A DNA stretch of 64,000 bases from Butyrivibrio sp. CB08. Its GTDB lineage: Bacteria > Bacillota > Clostridia > Lachnospirales > Lachnospiraceae. Shown piece after piece: positions 1 to 7,244 of the stretch. Positions within the stretch are counted from its first letter, which is position 1. Each line of letters starts with the position of its first letter. The notes under the pieces were generated by a model. The model had not been told where the DNA came from and ran no database searches. It worked only from the letters and a program-made list of their open reading frames with translations. The stretch lies in NCBI RefSeq assembly GCF_003625485.1, contig NZ_RAIR01000008.1, forward strand, positions 1 through 64,000. The letters run 5' to 3'. The translations under genes and the position numbers were made by a program.

Positions 1-2
1 AT

Positions 3-110
3 CCCAGACTAAATGCAACAGCAGTTATTTTTGTTGCTTTTAATCTAGGATTAGTGCGTTTATTATGGTATTTTACTTATATAGCACATTCTGTACATGA
101 TTATTCGTAA
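3..110 (+). CDS. C-terminal end of a membrane protein (partial)
   Basis: An open frame enters from the left edge and ends at a TAA at 108-110. The 35 visible residues are strongly hydrophobic (around AVIFVAFNLGLV and LLWYFTYIA), consistent with a final membrane helix and a short polar tail. The stop codon lies inside an 11-bp hairpin that could end transcription. There is too little sequence to name a family. The gene is convergent with the dha operon on the other strand. The call rests only on frame, hydrophobicity and the hairpin, so it is tentative. Confidence 0.4.
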   Translation, partial: PRLNATAVIFVAFNLGLVRLLWYFTYIAHSVHDYS

Positions 111-128
111 AACCTGTGTTTTGCGAAT
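103..128 (+). terminator. Hairpin at the end of the left-edge partial gene
   Basis: Positions 103-113 pair with 118-128 (11 bp, one G-U pair, CTGT loop). The stem overlaps the stop codon of the partial gene. The following bases are only weakly T-rich, so termination efficiency is uncertain. Confidence 0.35.
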
Positions 129-145
129 AGTTGTATATCAGTCTA

Positions 146-173
146 TAAATTAATTAGTTGTAAATTAATTAGT
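146..173. repeat. Short direct repeat in AT-rich intergenic DNA
   Basis: The 13-mer TAAATTAATTAGT occurs twice, at 146-158 and 161-173. GTCTA (141-145) and TAGAC (173-177) flank the pair as an inverted repeat. There is no evident function. Confidence 0.45.
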
Positions 174-218
174 AGACAAAATACTCTTATATTTCAAATA
201 GCATTTCAGATAAAATAA

Positions 219-250
219 AAGTCCCGGCGAGATTTCTCTCTCCGGGACTT
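219..250 (-). terminator. Rho-independent terminator of the dha operon
   Basis: AAGTCCCGG (219-227) pairs with CCGGGACTT (242-250). An inner GAGA/TCTC stem (229-232 with 237-240) extends the hairpin. Read on the minus strand it is followed by a T-rich tract, 16 bases past the dhaK stop. Confidence 0.85.
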
Positions 251-265
251 ATTAGTTCTATCAAA

Positions 266-1261
266 TTATGCCTGAACAAATGCAGGTGTATCTGCAGGAG
301 CATCAAGATATTTCTTGAGTTCATCATCAAGTTTAAGAAGTGTGATTGAGAAGCCTTCCATGTCAAGAGATGTCATATAGTTGCCAACAAGTGTCTTATA
401 AACCTTAATGTTCTTCTTTGAAAGCTCGTCAGCAAGATGCTTATTAGCAACAAAGAGCTCCATAAGAGGTGTTCCACCCATTCCGTTAACCATAACTGCT
501 ACTTCGTCACCAGCATTGTAGATACCCTCAGCAAGGATCTTAGCAAGAAGCTTATCTACGATATCATTAACAGGGCTGATCTTTTCTCTGTTAACACCAG
601 GCTCACCATGGATACCAATACCGATCTCAACCTCATCTTCTGCCAGATCAAAGCTTGGCTTTCCAGCTGCAGGAACTGTACATGCATCAACAGCCATACC
701 CATTGAACGAACATTAGCGATAACCTTTTCAGCAACACCTTTAACTGTAGCAAGATCTCCGCCAGCTTCAGCACAGGCGCCAGCAAGCTTATGTACAAAG
801 ATTGTTCCAGCAATTCCTCTTCTACCTGTTGTCCAGGTACTATTCTCAACCGCTACGTCGTCAGCTGTAATAACCTGATCTACTTCTATGCCCTCATCTC
901 TGGCCATATCAGCAGCCATTTCAAAGTTCATTACATCACCTGTGTAGTTCTTGATTACAAGAAGAACACCTTTTCCGCCATTAGCAGCCTTAATAGCTTC
1001 GAAAACCTGATCAGGAGTAGGTGATGTAAATACAGCACCTGCAATTGCTCCATCAAGCATTCCTTTTCCGACATAACCACCGTGTGCAGGTTCATGTCCT
1101 GAACCACCACCAGATACAAGCGCAACCTTGCCCTGTGAACCACCAGCTCTAACCACTACGTCAAAGCCATCCAGTCTTTTGAGATACTGAGGATAAGCAC
1201 AGATCATTCCATCCAGCATCTCGTCAACGATGTTGTCGACCCCATTGATTAGTTTCTTCAT
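266..1261 (-). CDS. dhaK: PTS-dependent dihydroxyacetone kinase, substrate-binding subunit DhaK
   Basis: This 331-residue cytoplasmic subunit binds dihydroxyacetone covalently for phosphorylation to DHAP. It carries the GGGSGHEPAH motif with His56, Asp109 in NYTGDV, and His218 in GIHGEPG; His218 is the position that forms the hemiaminal with substrate in known DhaK proteins. Length is normal. The ATG follows AAGGAGG with good spacing. It is the last gene of dhaL-dhaM-dhaK and lies 25 bases after dhaM, with a strong terminator behind it. The presence of DhaM indicates that phosphoryl groups come from the PTS rather than from free ATP. The substrate could also be a related short ketose. Confidence 0.95.
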   Translation of the reverse strand: MKKLINGVDNIVDEMLDGMICAYPQYLKRLDGFDVVVRAGGSQGKVALVSGGGSGHEPAHGGYVGKGMLDGAIAGAVFTSPTPDQVFEAIKAANGGKGVLLVIKNYTGDVMNFEMAADMARDEGIEVDQVITADDVAVENSTWTTGRRGIAGTIFVHKLAGACAEAGGDLATVKGVAEKVIANVRSMGMAVDACTVPAAGKPSFDLAEDEVEIGIGIHGEPGVNREKISPVNDIVDKLLAKILAEGIYNAGDEVAVMVNGMGGTPLMELFVANKHLADELSKKNIKVYKTLVGNYMTSLDMEGFSITLLKLDDELKKYLDAPADTPAFVQA

Positions 1262-1286
1262 GTCCCAGCCTCCTTATTTTTTACTC

Positions 1287-1679
1287 TTAGTTTATTTTTT
1301 TCACAGCCTTAGTCTGCTCTGCGGCTGCAATAACTTCTTCCAGCTTACTTCCACAGGCTGCAGTAACTGCAGCTGCTATGGAACCTTCAACAATAGGAGC
1401 ATCTACAAGCTTGGCGTTTATATCTTCGCCTTCAAGAAGCTCTATGGCTGTTTCAGCTGACATGATTCCGCTTCCAAGATCAGCAAGAACAACTACGCCA
1501 TCTCCGCTTTCAGCCTGCTTGATTGCTTCTGAAATCCTTACTGCATCAGTTCCTATGCTCTTATCTTCCATTCCACCTGCACAGACGATTCCTTTGTGAG
1601 TTGGAGCAACCTGATCTGTTAGGTCCTTTATTCCTTCTGCGATTTTGTAACTATGTGAAACGATAACCAGTCCTACCAT
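1287..1679 (-). CDS. dhaM: DhaM, PTS EIIA-mannose-type phosphocarrier for dihydroxyacetone kinase
   Basis: A 130-residue EIIA(Man)-fold protein that passes phosphate from HPr to the ADP held in DhaL. The N-terminal VIVSHSYKIAEG contains the His9 expected to be phosphorylated, and GDGVVVLADLGSG is the conserved second motif. It is a single-domain DhaM, unlike the E. coli fusion with HPr-like and EI-like domains, so it should depend on the cell's general PTS proteins. Its start codon lies 3 bases after the dhaL stop, implying translational coupling. The RBS AAGGGG is clear. Confidence 0.93.
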   Translation of the reverse strand: MVGLVIVSHSYKIAEGIKDLTDQVAPTHKGIVCAGGMEDKSIGTDAVRISEAIKQAESGDGVVVLADLGSGIMSAETAIELLEGEDINAKLVDAPIVEGSIAAAVTAACGSKLEEVIAAAEQTKAVKKIN

Positions 1680-1682
1680 AAT

Positions 1683-2303
1683 TCACCCCTTAAGAAAGTC
1701 TCTGATTGTTTCAAGTGTCAGTGTAAGTGAAGTAGCACCAGGATCCTGATGGCCTATACTTCTATCGCCAAGATAACTTGCTCTACCTTTTGTGGCTGCT
1801 ATAGTCTTGGTAAATTCAATACCCTCGTTGGCAGCTGTGCATGCTGCATCCAGAGCATCTACGATAGAAGCACCACCACCTATCTTTTCACAGTAAACAT
1901 CATATGCAGGAATAAGTGAATCAAGCATGGTCTTCTCACCTTTTTCTGCTTTTCCTCTCTTCTGAATACCTGCAATAGCAGCTTCTAAAGCAAGCTTAAG
2001 GTCGTCTGCCGTCAAAGTCTCTTTTCCCATGAGCACTTTTCCAGCTTCCATATATGCTGTTCCGTACAGAGGTCCTGAAGCTCCGCCAACAGTTGAAAGA
2101 AGTGTCATGCCAGCCTTCTTAAGTGAAGCTCCGATATCTGAATCATCCTGAGAGACCTTCTCGATAACAGATTGAAATCCTCTGGCCATATTAACGCCGT
2201 GGTCTGCATCACCAATCTCTCTGTCAAGATCAGTCAAAAAATCTCTGTTTTCGATAATCTTTTCTCCAATAGCTTTTAGGCAATCATATACTCTAGTTGA
2301 CAT
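1683..2303 (-). CDS. dhaL: DhaL, ADP-binding subunit of dihydroxyacetone kinase
   Basis: DhaL holds a tightly bound ADP that is rephosphorylated by DhaM and used to phosphorylate dihydroxyacetone on DhaK. The motif EIGDADHG near the N-terminus supplies the Asp cluster that binds Mg-nucleotide; GGASGPLYGTAY and the C-terminal SYLGDRSIGHQDPGA are further family signatures. I chose the ATG at 2303 (206 residues) because TCCTCCC at 2314-2320 is a strong RBS on the minus strand. An in-frame ATG at 2345 has no RBS and lies at the predicted transcription start. First gene of the operon. Confidence 0.93.
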   Translation of the reverse strand: MSTRVYDCLKAIGEKIIENRDFLTDLDREIGDADHGVNMARGFQSVIEKVSQDDSDIGASLKKAGMTLLSTVGGASGPLYGTAYMEAGKVLMGKETLTADDLKLALEAAIAGIQKRGKAEKGEKTMLDSLIPAYDVYCEKIGGGASIVDALDAACTAANEGIEFTKTIAATKGRASYLGDRSIGHQDPGATSLTLTLETIRDFLKG

Positions 2304-2350
2304 ATGCAATTTGTCCTCCCGATTAAGTGATTTTATTACCTGCATAGTAT

Positions 2351-2359
2351 ATTATAACA
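2351..2359 (-). promoter_or_regulatory. Extended -10 promoter of dhaLMK
   Basis: On the minus strand the sequence reads TGTTATAAT, a consensus -10 with the extended TGn element. The -35 position 17 bp upstream (ATGGAA) is poor, as is common with extended -10 promoters. Transcription would begin near 2344. Confidence 0.6.
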
Positions 2360-2459
2360 AATCACTATCAAATTTCCATACATTTTATGTTGTAAATCCA
2401 CAAATAAATATACAAATCATTAAATTGTCTTTGTGAATTATATCAATAAGGCACAATAA

Positions 2460-2489
2460 AAAAGCTCCTCACATAAGTGAAGAGCTTTT
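2460..2489 (-). terminator. Terminator after the DUF6033-like gene
   Basis: AAAAGCTC and TCAC on one side pair with GTGA and GAGCTTTT on the other around an ATAA loop, with one mismatch. It lies 14 bases past the stop at 2504. The stem runs into T residues on the minus strand. Confidence 0.8.
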
Positions 2490-2503
2490 AAGAAAATATT
2501 TGC

Positions 2504-3088
2504 TTATTCTTTTGTCTTAGATGAAACTATGCTGCTAATAAGATCATCCACTGAAGTGCTCTTAAATGATGAGCCATTGATATCTGCAAAGAAATTCAGC
2601 TTTCCTGAATTGTTAAAAGTGATACCAAAGTTTGAAATCTCATCCTTCTCATCAGTGCTCTCAGAAATCTTACTGCTCATATCAGATATTGTCTTCATGG
2701 CATCATCGATCTGAACAAGAAGCTTATCTTTAGCTTCCTTATCCTTAGGATCATCAGATGCAAGAAGCTTCATCTCATCTTCTGATAAAATGATACTGTA
2801 CTCCAGGTCTCCGCCGATCTGAGACAGATCATCGTCTGGACCTGCAACAAAGACATCTGCATTATCATATTTCTTCTGAAGAAGGTCTACAACTTTACCA
2901 TACATCTCAACCTCAGGAGAAAGTTCAACTTTTACACTATCTCCAAAAGGATTCTTTACTGAAGACGTATCTTTTTTCTCAGGTTTTGCCGGGCCACGGA
3001 CATTTTTGCCAATGGTCCCACTTCTGATATTAGCAGGTTCTTTGCTTGTAAATAGCTGATTTAAACTGTTACTTACGCCGTTTGCCAT
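2504..3088 (-). CDS. Small soluble protein resembling DUF6033
   Basis: A 194-residue protein with no signal peptide or membrane segment. Residues around VELSPEVEMYGKVVDLLQKK, followed by a YDNADVFVAGPDDD-like stretch and an acidic, helical second half, resemble the DUF6033 family of Clostridia. That assignment is from memory and is moderate. The N-terminal ~50 residues are Ser/Lys/Pro-rich and probably disordered. I chose the ATG at 3088 because AAGGAGG precedes it; a longer frame starts at 3124 without an RBS. It appears to be a single-gene unit with its own terminator. No function is known to me. Confidence 0.75.
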   Translation of the reverse strand: MANGVSNSLNQLFTSKEPANIRSGTIGKNVRGPAKPEKKDTSSVKNPFGDSVKVELSPEVEMYGKVVDLLQKKYDNADVFVAGPDDDLSQIGGDLEYSIILSEDEMKLLASDDPKDKEAKDKLLVQIDDAMKTISDMSSKISESTDEKDEISNFGITFNNSGKLNFFADINGSSFKSTSVDDLISSIVSSKTKE

Positions 3089-3217
3089 AGCTTTTCCTCC
3101 TTGAAAATCATGCGCGGAATCCATTCCGCGTACACACCCACTGTATTTGGGTTAAATATAACACATATTATTCTAAGAAACGATTAAAAAAGCATAAATA
3201 AATGGCCTAAAAGAAAA

Positions 3218-3252
3218 AAACTTCCAGATAACAAACTGTTATCTGAAAGTTT
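3218..3252 (-). terminator. Terminator after the cytidylate-kinase-like gene
   Basis: CAGATAACA (3225-3233) pairs with TGTTATCTG (3237-3245), extended outward past one mismatch by CTT/AAG pairs. On the minus strand it is followed by a run of seven T. It ends the long envelope gene cluster. Confidence 0.88.
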
Positions 3253-3274
3253 AAATCCTTAATTTGTATTCAAA

Positions 3275-3907
3275 TTATTTTTTTAACTGCTCAAAATCCT
3301 CGATATATTGAATAATAAACTTTACAGTGCCTTCAATTCCAAGCTTGGAAGAGTTTATGCAAAGATCATAGCTGTCTGCTCTGCCCCATTTCTTGGATGA
3401 GTAGTAATTGTAATAACTCTGGCGCTGCTTGTCCTTCTTGTTCATCATGTCTTTTGCCTGATCATCAGTTTTGACATCGTCAAAACGTTCCTTGATCCTT
3501 CTTATCTTGGCATCCTCATCAGCATATATAAAGAGATTTAATACGTTGTCATAATCTGTAAGAGCATAATCAGCGCATCTGCCAACGATAACGCATGGAC
3601 CTTCATCAGCGATCTTCTTGATGGTATCAAACTGAGCAAGGAAAACCTTGTGACTGATTGGCATATCAACAAAGCTTGATGCGTTATAGCCAAAGGAATA
3701 AGTGTCCATTACAAGGTTGTATAAAAAAGAATTGGTTGGTCTCTCATCGTGATTCTGAATCATCTCCTCGCAGAAACCACTCTCCTTGGCAGCTCTGCTA
3801 AGAAGCTCCTTGTCGTAGCATTTAATGCCAAAATGCTCAGCGACCAACTCACCTATTTCTCTACCGCCTGATCCAAACTGTCTTCCTACTGTAATAATAG
3901 TATTCAT
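3275..3907 (-). CDS. Cytidylate kinase-like P-loop kinase
   Basis: About 210 residues. The N-terminal ITVGRQFGSGGREIG is the P-loop of the cytidylate-kinase-like family, in which the usual GPAGSGKS is replaced by GRQFGSGG. CVIVGRCADYAL follows in the nucleoside-binding region, and the C-terminal half contains the Arg/Lys-rich lid (DKQRQSYYNYYS). The start at 3907 has GGAG seven bases upstream; an ATG two codons earlier is too close to that RBS. Members are common in Clostridia next to rluD/lspA, but their true substrate is not established, so CMP kinase activity is only presumed. Last gene of the cluster, 37 bases after the pseudouridine synthase. Confidence 0.8.
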   Translation of the reverse strand: MNTIITVGRQFGSGGREIGELVAEHFGIKCYDKELLSRAAKESGFCEEMIQNHDERPTNSFLYNLVMDTYSFGYNASSFVDMPISHKVFLAQFDTIKKIADEGPCVIVGRCADYALTDYDNVLNLFIYADEDAKIRRIKERFDDVKTDDQAKDMMNKKDKQRQSYYNYYSSKKWGRADSYDLCINSSKLGIEGTVKFIIQYIEDFEQLKK

Positions 3908-3944
3908 AGGCATTCTCCTTTATGTTTACTAATTATATTTTATA

Positions 3945-4874
3945 CTATTTGAGGACCTCAATCAAATGAGAAAAATAATCTGGAAGAGGTGCATCTACCT
4001 CTATATACTCCTTAGTTACGGGATGAACAAAACCAAGGGTTTTAGCGTGCAAGCACTGGCCATTTGTATTGAATTTAGATTTTCTTCCAGGAGTATAAGT
4101 TTCATCCCCAAGAAGAGGATGCCCAATATGAGCCATATGTACACGAATCTGATGTGTTCGTCCAGTTTTTAGCCTGCATTCAATATATGTAAAGTTATCC
4201 TGCTCAAATCGCTTGAAAACCTTATAGTGAGTAAAGGCATTCTTACCACCACTACTTACTACAGCCATCTTCTTTCGATCATTCTGGCTTCTGCCTATAG
4301 GAGCATCTATATCGCCCTCGTCATCCTTTAAAATGCCATAGCAGATAGCATGATAAACTCTGTTAATGGAATGTTCTTTAAGTTGCTCTGCAATACTCTG
4401 ATGTGCACTGTCGTTTTTACATATTATTACAGAACCTGTTGTATCCTTATCTATCCTATGTACAATACCAGGACGCAGAACGCCATTTATACCAGAAAGA
4501 TTGTTTTTGCAGTGGTACATCACTGCATTTACCAGGGTTCCCTCATAATGACCAGCTGCTGGATGAACAACCATATCCTTTGGTTTGTTAATAACTATTA
4601 CATCATTATCTTCATATAGAATATCAAGTGGTATATCTTCAGGCTTTATCTCAGGGATAACAACAGGAGGAATATCCATATGAATCTGATCCCCTTCAGA
4701 TACCTTGAGACTGGCCTTAACAACCTTATCATTACAAGTGACATTATTGTCATCTATTATTTTCTGTATATATGAACGTGAAAGACCATCAATAAGCTCA
4801 CTTATAAGCTTATCTATTCTCATACCTTCATATTCATCTGTAACGGTAAAATCAAAAGCTTTATACTCGTCCAT
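3945..4874 (-). CDS. RluA/RluD-family ribosomal pseudouridine synthase
   Basis: A 309-residue enzyme that isomerises uridines to pseudouridine, most likely in 23S rRNA helix 69 as RluD does. An N-terminal S4 RNA-binding domain (about residues 14-75) is followed by the RluA catalytic domain. The signature GIVHRIDKDTTG contains the catalytic Asp (usual form HRLDKDTSG), and LKTGRTHQIRVHMAHIGHP is the second signature. Its ATG overlaps the lspA stop by one base (TAATG), showing translational coupling. The rluD-after-lspA order is very common in Firmicutes. Exact rRNA targets cannot be read from sequence. Confidence 0.92.
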   Translation of the reverse strand: MDEYKAFDFTVTDEYEGMRIDKLISELIDGLSRSYIQKIIDDNNVTCNDKVVKASLKVSEGDQIHMDIPPVVIPEIKPEDIPLDILYEDNDVIVINKPKDMVVHPAAGHYEGTLVNAVMYHCKNNLSGINGVLRPGIVHRIDKDTTGSVIICKNDSAHQSIAEQLKEHSINRVYHAICYGILKDDEGDIDAPIGRSQNDRKKMAVVSSGGKNAFTHYKVFKRFEQDNFTYIECRLKTGRTHQIRVHMAHIGHPLLGDETYTPGRKSKFNTNGQCLHAKTLGFVHPVTKEYIEVDAPLPDYFSHLIEVLK

Positions 4875-5413
4875 TATTTGAATTCTCTAAATTTCTTTTG
4901 CTGTTTGAAACTAAGGAAGCTGAAATCATTCTCGTTATAATAAAACAGGAAAAGAATAACGAAAAGAAATGTCGATACAGTTACATAAATATCAGCTACA
5001 TTGAAAATAGGGAAATTGATTATCACAAAATAAATGAAATCAACAACATAATCCTGTTTAACTCTGTCTATCATATTTCCAGCAGCGCCACTTGCTATCA
5101 GAACGAGAAGGAAATGCATAACATTATATTTTTTATCATCAGGCATTCTAAAAAGTACATAAGCGATGATAAAAAGAATAAAAACTGCTACAAGAATAAA
5201 GAATACCTTCTGATTCTGAAGCATTCCAAATGCTGCTCCGCTATTCTTTAGGAAATTGAGTTCCAATACCCCATCTATTATCTTAAATGCTGGTTTATCC
5301 TGAAGATATTCACAGGCAAGATACTTGGTAAACTGGTCAAGTGCAACAAGAAGTATTACCAAAATAACATCTACTATTAAAAAAATCTTTTTTCTTTTTG
5401 ACATCTTATTCAT
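4874..5413 (-). CDS. lspA: Lipoprotein signal peptidase II
   Basis: A 179-residue membrane aspartyl protease that removes signal peptides from prolipoproteins. Four hydrophobic helices are visible (about residues 9-28, 68-88, 98-115 and 140-160). The catalytic Asp pair lies in GNMIDRV and FNVADIYV, and DQFTK and LKNSGAAFG are the other family motifs. Two lipoproteins in this window (the carboxypeptidase near 10 kb and the BMP protein near 57 kb) are expected substrates. It starts 29 bases after aroB and overlaps the pseudouridine synthase start. Confidence 0.95.
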   Translation of the reverse strand: MNKMSKRKKIFLIVDVILVILLVALDQFTKYLACEYLQDKPAFKIIDGVLELNFLKNSGAAFGMLQNQKVFFILVAVFILFIIAYVLFRMPDDKKYNVMHFLLVLIASGAAGNMIDRVKQDYVVDFIYFVIINFPIFNVADIYVTVSTFLFVILFLFYYNENDFSFLSFKQQKKFREFK

Positions 5414-5442
5414 AAAAAATAATTCCTTTTAAACATTCTAGA

Positions 5443-6546
5443 TCAGTCATTATTCTCAATATAGATGATCTCATCAAGAGCCTTTTCCATTTCATCTCTT
5501 GTTACTGTATCATCAACGAAAGCTTTTCCAATTTTCTTAAGAAGAACAAACTTTATCTTGTCTGAATCTGATTTTTTATCGGATTTTGTAAGATTAAGAA
5601 CTGCTTCTTTATCAATATCTTCTACAGAAATAGGAAGATTAAATGGAACAAACATATCCCTAATCTCATAGTACTCTTCCATGGAAAGAAGTCCTCTTTT
5701 CCATGAAATAAATGCTGCTGCTATTGCTCCAAGAGCAACACATTCGCCATGAAACATCTTAAAATTCTTATGTTTTTCAATGGCATGACCAAGAGTATGA
5801 CCAAAATTAAGAAGCATTCTGTCAGCTTTTTCTGTTGGATCTTTCTCAACAACAACTCTCTTTATATCGCAGCTATGCATAACCATTTCAAGAACAACAT
5901 CTGGATCCTTGTCATTGATCTCGTACATATTATCGATCAGCCAGGTATAGAAGTTCTCATCCTTAATAAGGCCATGCTTCATTACTTCTGCAAAACCAGA
6001 TGCATACTGGCGATCATCCAGACTGTTTAAAGTAGATATATTCATATAAACAAGTCGTGGCATGTAAAATGCGCCTACCATATTCTTGACACCGCCAAGA
6101 TCAACGCCGGTTTTACCGCCAATACTACTATCAGTCTGTGATAACAAAGTAGTTGGGATCTGAACAAACGAAACTCCTCTTAAATAAGTTGCAGCAACAA
6201 ATCCAGTCATATCACCTACAACGCCGCCGCCAAGGGCGATAAGAAGATCGTGTCTGTCAAAATGTCTTTCCATCAAAAACTCATAGATCTTCTCAATCTC
6301 CTGGAGATTTTTGTGCTCTTCCCCTGCTGGAATTGCATATGTGACAACTGTGTCATATTCTCCCGAGAGGCTATTTTCTATCTCTTTTGAATACAATTTC
6401 TCAACATTAGTATCGGTAATGATTGCAATCTTTCTGCCCTTAAATCCAAGCCCTGAAATCTCATCCTTAAGAAGCGAAAAATCTGTTGTAAAAACTATGT
6501 CGTAGCATGGTTTTTCCATGTAGTTTACTGTCATTCTGTTAGCCAT
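5443..6546 (-). CDS. aroB: 3-dehydroquinate synthase
   Basis: A 367-residue cytoplasmic NAD- and metal-dependent enzyme, second step of the shikimate pathway (DAHP to 3-dehydroquinate). GGGVVGDMTGFVAATYLRG is the NAD-binding signature. IPTTLLSQTDSSIGGKTGVD follows, with the Lys that contacts substrate. Metal ligands are expected in the GFAEVMKHGLI, LNFGHTLGHAIE and MFHGECVALG segments. The RBS TTGAGG precedes the ATG. It sits between a terminator that ends sepF and the lspA-rluD pair. No other aromatic gene is nearby, so this location is unusual for aro pathway grouping. No good promoter was found, so it may rely on readthrough. Confidence 0.95.
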   Translation of the reverse strand: MANRMTVNYMEKPCYDIVFTTDFSLLKDEISGLGFKGRKIAIITDTNVEKLYSKEIENSLSGEYDTVVTYAIPAGEEHKNLQEIEKIYEFLMERHFDRHDLLIALGGGVVGDMTGFVAATYLRGVSFVQIPTTLLSQTDSSIGGKTGVDLGGVKNMVGAFYMPRLVYMNISTLNSLDDRQYASGFAEVMKHGLIKDENFYTWLIDNMYEINDKDPDVVLEMVMHSCDIKRVVVEKDPTEKADRMLLNFGHTLGHAIEKHKNFKMFHGECVALGAIAAAFISWKRGLLSMEEYYEIRDMFVPFNLPISVEDIDKEAVLNLTKSDKKSDSDKIKFVLLKKIGKAFVDDTVTRDEMEKALDEIIYIENND

Positions 6547-6571
6547 TTATCTACCTCAATTCAAAAAAATA

Positions 6572-6602
6572 GCTGTTGACTGTAATTCTACACGTCAACA
6601 GC
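6572..6602 (-). terminator. Terminator after sepF
   Basis: GCTGTTGAC (6572-6580) pairs with GTCAACAGC (6594-6602), nine perfect pairs. On the minus strand the stem is followed by TATTTTTTT. It lies 9 bases past the sepF stop and about 25 bases before the aroB start. Confidence 0.88.
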
Positions 6603-6610
6603 CTGTATTT

Positions 6611-7123
6611 TTAATCGATCTGCTGTGGTCCTTCTGAAATACCGCCACCAAAAGTACCATTTAAAATGTTCTGGAAATCACCTGAAATATCTACAGAAGC
6701 AGGTGTGATAATGAATATATATCTGGATATCTTTTGAAGATTACCAGAAATAGCGAAGCATGAACCAGAAGTAAAATCAATGATTCGCTGTGCGATATCA
6801 ACATCAAGTCCCTCAAGGTTAAGGACTACAGTACGATTAGCAAGAAGTGTTTCTGTAATCTCTCTTGCATCTTCTACGGAAGTTGGCTTAATAACACATA
6901 CTTCCATGCCCGCTGCAGAAAGAGATTTCTTAGGTCTTGGAGCAACCTTTACAGGTTTTTTCTCTTCCTTGATCTCAATACTTGGATCATCCTTGCCAAT
7001 TGGAGTCTGATTATTGATGGAATCTACCTTGGAAGCAAAAGAATCATCAGGCTCGTCATAATATCCCTGATCTTCATCCCCATTCAGCTGAATTGCTGTT
7101 AAAAATTTGTCCACAAAACTCAT
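6611..7123 (-). CDS. sepF: Cell division protein SepF
   Basis: A 170-residue membrane-associated partner that anchors and bundles FtsZ at the Z-ring. The N-terminal MSFVDKFLTAIQL is an amphipathic helix suited to membrane binding. A charged linker (residues ~20-70) leads to the SepF core (about 75-155) with VIKPTSVEDAREITETLLANRTVVLNLEG-type sequence, split by the usual VDIAQRIIDFTSGSCFAI helix. It has its own near-consensus promoter and a strong terminator, so it may be expressed partly apart from its neighbours. The HlyD-like gene upstream and lspA/rluD downstream match a cluster seen in Clostridia. Confidence 0.94.
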   Translation of the reverse strand: MSFVDKFLTAIQLNGDEDQGYYDEPDDSFASKVDSINNQTPIGKDDPSIEIKEEKKPVKVAPRPKKSLSAAGMEVCVIKPTSVEDAREITETLLANRTVVLNLEGLDVDIAQRIIDFTSGSCFAISGNLQKISRYIFIITPASVDISGDFQNILNGTFGGGISEGPQQID

Positions 7124-7166
7124 AATAGTCTATACTCCTCATAAAAATATCCCAACAATCATCTAG

Positions 7167-7196
7167 ATTTTATCGCAAAATATAACCCTCTGTCAA
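7167..7196 (-). promoter_or_regulatory. Promoter of sepF
   Basis: On the minus strand TTGACA (7191-7196) is separated by 18 bases from TAAAAT (7167-7172). This is close to the sigma-A consensus. It starts transcription about 35 bases ahead of the sepF ATG, where GAGGAG forms the RBS. Confidence 0.75.
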
Positions 7197-7244
7197 ATTT
7201 TTGTAACAATTTTTGTAGTTATCATGGGATTTATATTTCATTTC

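Noticed and set aside
2304..2345. Longer start for dhaL at 2345
   Set aside because: No RBS, and the -10 box ends a few bases upstream; the ATG at 2303 has a strong RBS and gives the family length.
6547..6610. Promoter for aroB inside the sepF terminator region (TTGACG in the stem)
   Set aside because: No matching -10 at 16-18 bases; the TTGAC belongs to the terminator stem.
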